In this document: one piece after another, positions 7,861 through 14,149 of the stretch | Numbering within the stretch: the stretch's first letter is position 1 | Layout: every line of letters begins with the position of its first letter | Assembly: GCA_019245255.1 (NCBI GenBank) | Contig: JAFARV010000614.1 | Coordinates: 1-55,881 of the forward strand | DNA length: 55,881 nt | Source of the DNA: Acidobacteriaceae bacterium | Lineage (GTDB): Bacteria; Acidobacteriota; Terriglobia; Bryobacterales; Bryobacteraceae | Reading direction: 5' to 3' | The notes under the pieces: model-generated | What the model was told of the DNA's origin: nothing | Databases searched by the model: none | What the model saw: only the letters and a program-made list of their open reading frames with translations | Position numbers and translations under genes: made by a program

Positions 7861-8721
7861 ATGCGGCGAGTCTTATTGCTTTTAGTCACTTCGTTCGCCT
7901 TGCATGCAAGCACGTTTACGTACTCGTCTTGTACCGCAGGAACTACAACTGAGACGCCTTGCCTTGGCAATCCGTTGTTGACCACTGGACTTTCCGGTCC
8001 GAACTACTTCGTGTCCGCTTTTGCACACGCGTCCGACACACCGGCAGGAAACATCTCGGCGCTTGCGGAGACGACTGGAAGCTACGTTTTGCCTTGTTTA
8101 GGTTGTCCTCCCCCACCGCCGCTTCTTGCTGCCTCCGCACAAGCCCTGGTAAACGATACGTACCTCACGAACGGCCCAGTCCGGCCCGGGTTTATTCAAC
8201 TCAGCGTTTCGATTACTGCCGAGCACGTTATCTTTGCAGATGACAGGATTAGCGACGGGCCGTATCAATACGATACCTGTCCTCCCGGGTCCTCGACGGG
8301 GAGCGAAGGATGCAGCGGTTCGGCGCTGCTTCCCTTTGAACTGGGGATCCCCTTTGAAATGTCCGTAGCTGCGCCCGTGGAACCGTCCGGCGTTTTGATC
8401 ATGCCCGGTGATCACGGCGAAGGTGGAATCGCTTTCGTAACGCTGACCTTCAGCTTATTCGAATCGGACGGAACGACTGCTGTGGGGTTCTATCCCGCTC
8501 CCGAACCTTCGACATACGGTCTCTTATTATGCGCGTTGGCAGTGTGCGTATTGCGGCGGACTACCCTCAGCTCGAGAAAGAAGACTTTCCGGCCGTTTAT
8601 GCCTACGCTGCCGACCGCCTCCAATTGGACTCGGCGTCCTCACATAGATGAGGCTCAGCAACAACGACACCCGGCTACCTTAACCGCCAATAGCTGCCGT
8701 GAAACACGGATTCGATATTGA
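7861..8721 (+). CDS. PEP-CTERM sorted secreted protein with foreign tail
   Basis: The ATG at 7861 follows a good GGAGG at 7848-7852; an upstream in-frame ATG at 7846 is less likely. A signal peptide (MRRVLLLLVTSFALHAS) is followed by a low-complexity secreted body. The PEP-CTERM signal comes next: the PAPEPST motif near base 8500, a hydrophobic helix (YGLLLCALAVCVL) and a basic pair. Such proteins are processed by an exosortase and linked to exopolysaccharide export. Normally the protein would end a few residues after the arginines. Here about 54 further residues are read from DNA matching a DUF433 gene in another frame (see 8559-8651). The last 47 bases overlap the convergent parE gene. Confidence 0.8.
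   Translation: MRRVLLLLVTSFALHASTFTYSSCTAGTTTETPCLGNPLLTTGLSGPNYFVSAFAHASDTPAGNISALAETTGSYVLPCLGCPPPPPLLAASAQALVNDTYLTNGPVRPGFIQLSVSITAEHVIFADDRISDGPYQYDTCPPGSSTGSEGCSGSALLPFELGIPFEMSVAAPVEPSGVLIMPGDHGEGGIAFVTLTFSLFESDGTTAVGFYPAPEPSTYGLLLCALAVCVLRRTTLSSRKKTFRPFMPTLPTASNWTRRPHIDEAQQQRHPATLTANSCRETRIRY
8559..8651 (+). pseudogene. Relic of a DUF433 antitoxin gene
   Basis: In the frame from 8560 to the TGA at 8649-8651 the DNA encodes DYPQLEKEDFPAVYAYAAD and a further LQLDSASS, closely matching the C-terminus of the intact DUF433 protein at 9812-10045 (DYPQLEKEDFQAIYAYAAD). An ATGAGGCT at the end also matches the start of the downstream DUF5615 gene. The N-terminal two thirds are missing. The relic is joined directly to the 3' end of the PEP-CTERM gene, which reads it in a different frame. 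Confidence 0.8.
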
Positions 8722-8944
8722 TCACGTCCTCCACAATGCGATACACGATGAGGAAGGGCGGGTGGATCAGTTTGCGGGCGCCATGCTCGGCTACACGCCC
8801 CAGATTCGGGTACAGCGCCAAGCGCTCGACCGCTACGATTAATTTTTCAACTGTCGCGCTTGCCGCGTCCGGATTATCGCGACAGATGAAGTCGTAAATC
8901 TCCTCCACATGCGCCGCTGCTACTTCGGTCCAGCGAACTCTCAC
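8675..8944 (-). CDS. parE: ParE/RelE-type toxin
   Basis: An 89-residue protein of the RelE/ParE superfamily. Family hallmarks are an N-terminal WTEVAAAHVEEIYDFI helix, a central ERLALYPNLGR segment, and a C-terminal strand pair ending LIVYRIVEDVINIESVFHG. ParE members inhibit gyrase and RelE members cleave mRNA on the ribosome; the sequence alone does not decide which. The start is GTG at 8944, overlapping the antitoxin stop as GTGA, so the pair is translationally coupled. Confidence 0.88.
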   Translation of the reverse strand: MRVRWTEVAAAHVEEIYDFICRDNPDAASATVEKLIVAVERLALYPNLGRVAEHGARKLIHPPFLIVYRIVEDVINIESVFHGSYWRLR

Positions 8945-9189
8945 TTCTTCCTGCGGGACGCGTGACGCTTGGCAATACGAGCTCGCAACTCATCAGTCGT
9001 GATTGTCCGGCCGGCTTCGGTGTCAGCCCTGCCCTTTTGCATCTCAGCAAGTTGCCACTCATGCATCTCAATGTATTTGCTGATGGCATCATTGATCACC
9101 CAATTCCGGTTGCGGTCTAGCGACTCGGCGATCTGGTCCAGCCTCTCGACCACCACGTCGTCCGTGCGTAAGCTCACCAGAGTATTCAT
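8941..9189 (-). CDS. Ribbon-helix-helix antitoxin for ParE
   Basis: The chosen start (ATG at 9189) gives 82 residues. A longer frame to 9333 would add a segment that only mirrors the opposite vapB strand. The N-terminus (MNTLVSLRTDDVVVERLDQI) has the strand plus helix of a ribbon-helix-helix DNA-binding domain, followed by RNRNWVINDAISKYIEMHEW. The lysine/arginine-rich C-terminus would contact the toxin. It probably represses its own operon from the 70-bp region shared with the divergent vapB at 9260. Confidence 0.85.
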   Translation of the reverse strand: MNTLVSLRTDDVVVERLDQIAESLDRNRNWVINDAISKYIEMHEWQLAEMQKGRADTEAGRTITTDELRARIAKRHASRRKK

Positions 9190-9259
9190 ACTTCTATTGT
9201 AGTGCTCTGTATTATAACTGATGTCGTACGCATATATACACTGAGGATGGAGCGTGCAC

Positions 9260-9448
9260 ATGAGCGCAACCAGGACATCGATCCGGCTAGATACGAAACT
9301 TGCGGATGAAGCGGCTAAAGTGCTCGGTGTCAAGACGAGAACAGAGGCGATTCACATGGCTCTGCGTGCAATCGTGGCATTAGAACGCTTCAAGAAACTG
9401 ATGAAGAAGCACGCTGGCACGTTAAAGCTCGAAGGAGCCGGCGGGTGA
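9260..9448 (+). CDS. vapB: VapB-type antitoxin, copy 1
   Basis: A 62-residue antitoxin of the VapB / DUF2191 type: MSATRTSIRLDTKLADEA forms the DNA-binding strand and helix, then TEAIHMALRAIVAL. It differs from copy 2 (11676-11864) at only four of 62 positions. The ATG at 9260 was chosen over a GTG at 9254 because the family starts at MSATRTS. Its toxin partner downstream is decayed, so this antitoxin may survive as an orphan that could still bind the intact VapC of copy 2. Confidence 0.88.
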   Translation: MSATRTSIRLDTKLADEAAKVLGVKTRTEAIHMALRAIVALERFKKLMKKHAGTLKLEGAGG

Positions 9449-9449
9449 G

Positions 9450-9641
9450 GTGACCATCTTTGACACTTCCATTCTGGTGGCTTACTTGAGACGTGGCGTG
9501 TACCAGGAAAAGTCGACGGGCTCCATGACCTGCTACGCAACTCCTCGGTGGTTTTAGCCGAGCTTTTGGCAGGGGCGAAAGAACCTGCCCGTCCTGACAC
9601 CAACGGGGAAGAACTGGACAGAATCCGGCCGACTGTTGGCG
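9450..9641 (+). pseudogene. vapC: Decayed vapC toxin, copy 1
   Basis: The DNA matches the intact vapC at 11866-12279 from its GTG start. It has lost one A from a run of five (near 9515), which leads to a stop codon after about 35 codons. It also carries small indels in the AGCTTTTGGC region, and a 38-base deletion exactly between two CTGCC repeats of the intact gene (12002 and 12040), with the junction near 9586. Similarity stops near 9641, where the sequence changes to the inverted marC piece. The PIN start (TIFDTSILVAYLRRG) remains readable, but no functional toxin can be made. Confidence 0.9.
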
Positions 9642-9661
9642 TCGTCGCGCAATCGTTTGCT

Positions 9662-9745
9662 CGGCACGGTCGCGAGCGGATCTAGCAAGAAGAGGATGGA
9701 TTTAAAAGCAACGAGCATTATAGGAATGATTCTGTCGGCCATCAT
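9662..9745 (-). pseudogene. 5' fragment of a marC-like membrane protein gene
   Basis: On the minus strand an ATG at 9745 opens MMADRIIPIMLVAFK and then SILFLLDPLATVP, which resembles the first span of MarC/UPF0056 proteins with its conserved DP motif. After VP the frame runs into the antisense of the vapC relic and loses similarity. A second, diverged piece of such a gene lies at 11496-11650 beside the other vapBC copy. The assignment rests on a short segment. Confidence 0.5.
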
Positions 9746-9766
9746 ATGTCATGTCACTTTTCGTGC
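9741..9766. promoter_or_regulatory. Operator-like element shared with the 18.5-kb TA operon
   Basis: The 26 bases here match 18555-18579 apart from two substitutions and one extra T in the run before CGTGC. At 18.5 kb the element contains a perfect palindrome upstream of a PIN toxin operon. Here the palindrome is broken and no matching toxin gene follows, so this is probably the remnant of an operator-promoter carried with decayed TA material. Confidence 0.5.
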
Positions 9767-9811
9767 CGGTTAAATAGGTAAGAAAGAGATACTGAAAAGA
9801 GCGTACGTCCG

Positions 9812-10045
9812 ATGACAGCAATTGCGGCGCATCCACGAATCACAATCGAGGCCGGAAAACGCGGTGGGAAGCCGTGCATACGCGGCCACCGAATTACGGT
9901 AGAAGAAGTCCTCCGGTGGCTTGCTTCGGGCGCTTCTGAAGATGAGATCCTCGCCGACTACCCTCAGCTTGAAAAAGAAGATTTTCAAGCCATCTATGCA
10001 TACGCTGCCGACCGCCTGCATTTGGATTCGGCCGCCTCACAGTAG
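9812..10045 (+). CDS. DUF433 antitoxin
   Basis: A 77-residue DUF433 protein with the typical order: HPRITIEAGKRGGKPCIRG, then HRITVEEVLRWLASG, then DEILADYPQLEKEDF and AIYAYAAD. DUF433 proteins carry a winged-helix-like DNA-binding fold and are usually paired with a DUF5615 PIN-like protein, as here. The stop TAG at 10043-10045 directly abuts the ATG of the partner at 10046. A truncated relic of the same gene pair lies at 8559-8660. Confidence 0.92.
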   Translation: MTAIAAHPRITIEAGKRGGKPCIRGHRITVEEVLRWLASGASEDEILADYPQLEKEDFQAIYAYAADRLHLDSAASQ

Positions 10046-10378
10046 ATGAGGCTTCTTTTTGACGAGAACCTCTCGCCAAAGCTCCTGGCACAGATTGCAG
10101 ACTTATTCCCGAACTGCGAGAATGCGCTGCTGAATGGGCTCGCACAACGCGGCGACTCCGCGATATGGGAATACGCACGCGCGAATCAGTTGACGATTGT
10201 GACCACTGACCAGGATTTCAGGACATTGTTACAGCAGTGGGGGCATCCGCCTAAGGTCATTTTGCTCCAGAGCTGGACATATCCGACGCGCATAGCGGCG
10301 CGACTGCTTCGACAGCAAGCGGTGCGTATAGCGGAGTTCGAGACGTCAAATGAAGGCTTGCTTGTCCTTCCGGCGTAA
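10046..10378 (+). CDS. DUF5615 PIN-like toxin
   Basis: A 110-residue protein of the DUF5615 / Mut7-C PIN-like family. The N-terminal LLFDENLSPKLL carries the first conserved aspartate. A central ALLNGLAQRGDSAIWEYA segment and TIVTTDQDF with the second acidic pair complete the usual RNase site. It is the expected toxin for the DUF433 antitoxin with which it is coupled without any gap. No frame damage is seen, so the module looks functional. Confidence 0.9.
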   Translation: MRLLFDENLSPKLLAQIADLFPNCENALLNGLAQRGDSAIWEYARANQLTIVTTDQDFRTLLQQWGHPPKVILLQSWTYPTRIAARLLRQQAVRIAEFETSNEGLLVLPA

Positions 10379-10437
10379 ACCGGATTGGCATCGGGAGGGA
10401 GTTTTACGCCCGCCGTCCTCGCTTTTATGAGCAGTCT

Positions 10438-11471
10438 CTATGCTGATTGACTGTCGAATTGCCAAGTATTAAGCCAGCAATCCGCGCTGTCGGACCAGTA
10501 AAACTGTGTTTTGATCTGCGGGTTAATGTGAAGTACCTTCGCCTTGATTAGATCACATTCAGCCTCAATCTCGGCCTGTGATCGGTCGCCTCGAAACACC
10601 GAGAATGCTATACAGCGCGTGGCGCGGCAAATGCGATCCAGAATGTGAGCATCATTGTCGTTCGCTGACCAGCCATAAACTGCGCACGTATCCCCCAGCG
10701 AATCAGGGAGCATGACTTCGTTGTAAACCGTGTGGAGATACCCACTTCGTGAGATTGCACGCTCTTTCTGATCTGTCTTCCCCTCACTAACGAACAGCGG
10801 CAAATTGTCGCCTGATTGCCAATTTTTCAGAATGCAATCCAGCAAACTAGCGGTATCGCGGATAACCTTGGATTCGAAACCGTCAAGGGACGTTGTGAGC
10901 ACCAAGTTACCGTGCGGGTAGAAAACAAGTGTAGATCCCGCCGCAGCACGGTACGGCTGTCGCATTCGACGCCAATTGCGATCGAATACACCGTTCACAA
11001 AACAGTCCTTGAACCAGTTCGGGAAGTAGGTGGTGTTGCTTTCCATCATTGCCCAGTAAACAATGAGATCGTAATTGAGGGAAAGCACAGTCTGGAAACA
11101 TTTCATGAATGTGGCAATGGGCCTAAGATAACCCCTACTCGTGTCGAAGCTTGTGTGCTTAGCACGGACCGCTCCCACGAGAGCTTTCTTAACGTCTCTA
11201 TAAGCCCGGAACGTAGCCTCATTAGGAACGCCTAACGCTTTGTTCACGACGTACGCGTGCCATATCACGTTCAGGACGAGCTCGAAATCCTCGGTGTTGA
11301 GGTCATCAAATACCATCTGGATGTCTGGTGTAATCAGCCTTCCTCGGCAGCTGCATCTTTTAACGAGCGATACGAGAAACACTCGTCGATCGCCATGCTA
11401 GCCCCATTCCCTAAGAGCAAAGTATCGCCATATTGACCCTTGATATCGGTCCATTCGTAGATGGTCGGCAT
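10438..11471 (-). pseudogene. DUF4917 (SIR2-like) gene with one-base frameshift
   Basis: From 11382 down to 10438 an open frame encodes the body of a DUF4917-type protein: VFDDLNTEDFELVLNVI, LSLNYDLIVYWAM, NLPLFVSEGKTDQK and VYGWSANDNDAHILDRI. The true N-terminus lies upstream in another frame: ATG at 11471 starts MPTIYEWTDIKGQYG, DTLLLGNGASMAID and FSYRSLKDAAAEEG, then meets TGA. Restoring one missing base near 11336-11342 joins the parts into about 344 residues, the usual family length. The glycine-rich LLLGNG and the NYD motif recall SIR2-like NAD-binding folds seen in defence proteins. The frameshift could be real decay, a sequencing error or programmed. The first 15 residues read from 11382 are not native. 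Confidence 0.75.
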
Positions 11472-11495
11472 TTGCCCGAAAGCCCTATGATGTAG

Positions 11496-11650
11496 TTTAG
11501 CTTACAGAAACGTACATCCTTCGTAATTGCCCTGACATCCATCCTCCTTCTTGTTGATCCGCTCGCGGCCGTGCCGATCCTCCTGGCCATGATGGACGGG
11601 CACGATAGCAAGCACCGGAAACGAATGGCGAGACGCGCAGTCTGCGTATG
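11496..11650 (+). pseudogene. Second marC-like fragment upstream of vapB copy 2
   Basis: The plus-strand frame after a TAG at 11493-11495 reads SFVIALTSILLLVDPLAAVP, then ILLAMMDGHDSKHRKRMARR, which resembles the first span, DP motif and following basic loop of MarC/UPF0056 proteins. It has no start codon at its 5' end, and it runs in frame into vapB at 11676. At the nucleotide level it is similar to, but clearly diverged from, the fragment at 9662-9745. Its position just 25 bases from the divergent DUF4917 start makes independent expression unlikely. Confidence 0.55.
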
Positions 11651-11675
11651 TACAATACAGATGGAGTGTATGCAC

Positions 11676-11864
11676 ATGAGCGCGACCAGGACATCGATCC
11701 GCTTGGACATGAAACTCGCCGATGAAGCCGTTAAGGTACTGGGTGTGAAGACGAGAACAGAGGCGATTCACATGGCTCTGCGTGAAATCGTGGCGCTAGA
11801 ACGCTTCAAGAAACTGATGAAGAAGCACGCTGGCACGTTAAAGCTCGAAGGAGCCGGCGAGTGA
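11676..11864 (+). CDS. vapB: VapB-type antitoxin, copy 2
   Basis: A 62-residue antitoxin (MSATRTSIRLDMKLADEA, TEAIHMALREIVAL) nearly identical to copy 1. The in-frame extension back to a GTG at 11571 would fuse the marC-like fragment and is not thought to be native. A TACAAT at 11651-11656 could be a -10 box. The gene ends one base before the GTG of vapC, a normal coupled arrangement in which the antitoxin is made first and represses the operon. Confidence 0.9.
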   Translation: MSATRTSIRLDMKLADEAVKVLGVKTRTEAIHMALREIVALERFKKLMKKHAGTLKLEGAGE

Positions 11865-11865
11865 G

Positions 11866-12279
11866 GTGATCATCTTTGACACTTCCATTCTGGTGGCTTA
11901 TTTGAGACGTGGCGTTTACCAGGAAAAAGTCGCCGGAATCCATGATCTCGTACGCAACTCCTCGGTTGTTTTAGCCGAGCTTTGGCGAGGGGCAAAAGAA
12001 CCTGCCGAGCGAGGATTCCTCGAGCGCCTCGAAAAGAATCTGCCCGTCCTGACACCGACGGGGAAGAACTGGACAGATTCTGGCCGGCTGTTGGCGCGTG
12101 TGAACAGGGATGCCGGATTTACGCCTGAAAAGCTACGCGATCTGCACTTTGACGTATTGATAGCCCTGACTGCGCGGTCGTACGGCGCCCGGCTGATTAC
12201 CGCAAACAGAGCGGACTTTGAATTGATCCGGCGTTATCAGAAATTCGATTTGGAAGTCTGGGAAACGGCGCGTACTTGA
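11866..12279 (+). CDS. vapC: VapC toxin, PIN-domain ribonuclease
   Basis: A 137-residue PIN-domain protein with the expected acidic residues: IIFDTSILVAYLRRG at the N-terminus, VVLAELWRGAKEP in the middle, and LHFDVLIALTARSYGA then LITANRADFELI near the end. VapC toxins cleave specific RNAs and are inhibited by VapB. The start is GTG at 11866, one base after the vapB stop, with AGGAG inside the vapB 3' end as ribosome binding site. The frame is intact, unlike the copy at 9450. Confidence 0.93.
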   Translation: MIIFDTSILVAYLRRGVYQEKVAGIHDLVRNSSVVLAELWRGAKEPAERGFLERLEKNLPVLTPTGKNWTDSGRLLARVNRDAGFTPEKLRDLHFDVLIALTARSYGARLITANRADFELIRRYQKFDLEVWETART

Positions 12280-12418
12280 GCCAGCAGGCTGATGGTGGCC
12301 TACAACTCGTCTTCCGCCCGCGGCGGCATTGCGCTCACACTTTTTGAGAATAGAACGGACTCGGCCATGGTTTTGTCGCTTCTGCTTACGTTCGATCCGC
12401 TTAGAGTTGTACTATTTG

Positions 12419-13426
12419 TTAATTCGAAGTCCTCGAGACAGTTACATGACGCGAGGCATCACCGGGATTCCAGATTGGAAGATAGCGGTACATGTTTCCT
12501 TTGTGCTGGTGCTTCCAGGTGAGCGCGTTCCCGGACCATTCAGTGCCGACTCCTGAGTACTGGACGACGCTCACATTGTCGCGTGCCTCCGGTAAGAAGC
12601 TAAGCAAAGCCACCGTGGGTACGTCCTCGCCCGCGCTCGCCTCAACCGCCGATGCGATTTGTGGAAATTGCCAGGGCCAGACGTTTTGGGTGTTGGATGC
12701 TTCGGGAGCGGAGACGTCCACAAAGAGCAGCAAGAAGCTGGAGGGCACAGCTTGACCGGCCCTTATGGCCGGCTGGTAGCGAAGAGCGCGACTCAACCGT
12801 TCGATCGCTTGCGCTATGTTTGGCTCTACCGTGTCCAGAACCTTCACCTCCTTTGGCGTTCCCTGATCATCCAATGAAATACTTACTATCGCCAGGTAAG
12901 GCTTTGAACCGGAGCGTTCACCGAGCGTGGACAGGCCGTCAGGCGACGACCAGCCCGCCCACACAGTGGGGGGTAGAGACATAAACTTTGCGGGTTCAAA
13001 TTCGTCCCCGATCGCGGGAGTGCGAAAAGCGTACACGCGGGCGACTGAGGGGGCCAGGGCCGGGAGCTGATTCGAGGAAACCGCATACAAGCGACGCCGT
13101 TCCGTAGGATTGAAAACGGCCCCGCGTCCGTTCGCGTTCCAATCGAGCTTGGCGTCTATGGAGGTAAAGATCAGCGATTGGCACCTGCGCCCGGCAGAGT
13201 CAAGATACTCGGCGTAAAATGCAGTGTTCTCTATAGGGTCCTTTGAGGTATTTTCCACCGTCAAATAGGCCCAAAGGGTATTGCCGGCGTCGTCCAAAGT
13301 GGCGTCACTGACGCGCCAAGGGAAGCTTGTCCCATCAGCCACAACAACGGGTACAGTTATGGACTGTGCCTAAGCTAGCGGCGCGAACAGCAGACACAAC
13401 ACGCGGCAGCAACGCAGGGATTCCAC
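12419..13426 (-). pseudogene. TonB-C-like secreted protein, stop in signal peptide
   Basis: The long open frame from 13342 to 12419 encodes an extracytoplasmic protein. Its middle part (IVSISLDDQGTPKEVKVLD, then ERLSRALRYQPAIRAGQAVP) follows the TonB C-terminal/periplasmic energy-transducer pattern. A GTG at 13426, with AAGGA upstream, starts an in-frame signal peptide: MESLRCCRVLCLLFAPLA. The next codon is TAG (13372-13370) and the frame then continues AQSITVPVVVADGT. A typical cleavage site would lie exactly there. The gene is therefore probably inactivated by one nonsense change, or the base is a sequencing error. Starting at the GTG of 13342 would give 307 residues without a signal peptide. 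Confidence 0.7.
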
Positions 13427-13497
13427 TTGCTCGTCCTTACTGGTAAACGGATCGCCACTGATTTAGCCATTCTCTCCTCCGCGTAGTTTCCGCCATA

Positions 13498-14031
13498 ATG
13501 AAGCACATGGCCACCGCTGCCGGATCACTCACGCTTGAGCAATATCACAAGCAATACGGGAGCGAGCCGGGTTGGGAATTCTGGTTCGGCGAGGCAGTGC
13601 GCAAACCTGTGCCGACTTGGTATCACTGTGTTCTGCAGATCCTCCTTGGGAAACTTCTCTTCCGTGCCCGTTATGTAGCGGGATCAGAACTGGACCTCCG
13701 TATCGACCCCAATTGGGAGCCTCGCCCTGATGTGACAGCGGCCCTCTCCATCACCGGGCGGTATCCGACTAAATCGAGCGATATCGAGCTAGTGATCGAG
13801 ATTTTGTCCGATGACCAGATGCGAACGCTGCTAGACAAATGCCAGCAGTATGCCCGGATCGGCATTGCGCATATCTATGTGTTCGACCCGGAAGGCCGGC
13901 GGATCTGGAAATGGAACGCCTCGATCAACGACTTGGACCACTGCGTTGACGTGGATCTGCCGAATGGCACTGTACTTCGCTACGACGACATCTGGAGTGA
14001 GTTCGAGCGTCGCCTTGCTCCCGCGAAGTGA
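13498..14031 (+). CDS. Uma2 family endonuclease
   Basis: A 177-residue complete member of the Uma2 (DUF820) family with a PD-(D/E)XK-type fold. Conserved blocks are LTLEQYHKQYG, WEFWFGEAVRKPVPTWYH, PNWEPRPDV, ELVIEILSDDQ and YARIGIAHIYVFDPEGR. The start is ATG at 13498 or the in-frame ATG at 13507; TCTCCTCCG upstream does not decide. It is paralogous to the fragment at 2-352. It stands alone, divergent from the inactivated TonB-C-like gene. Confidence 0.9.
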   Translation: MKHMATAAGSLTLEQYHKQYGSEPGWEFWFGEAVRKPVPTWYHCVLQILLGKLLFRARYVAGSELDLRIDPNWEPRPDVTAALSITGRYPTKSSDIELVIEILSDDQMRTLLDKCQQYARIGIAHIYVFDPEGRRIWKWNASINDLDHCVDVDLPNGTVLRYDDIWSEFERRLAPAK

Positions 14032-14149
14032 GCGTCACGGTGTGGCGTGGGCGAGACCCGAGTTAAAGATCTGGGAAATCTCTTTCAAAACATGATCCCG
14101 GCCGTGCGCGCCTTGCGCTTTATTATGTGAGGGGGATATCACACCATCG

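Noticed and set aside
11571-11864. Fusion of a marC-like segment to VapB as one protein
   Set aside because: The frame is open, but the family start with its own ribosome spacing is at 11676 and copy 1 lacks the upstream segment.
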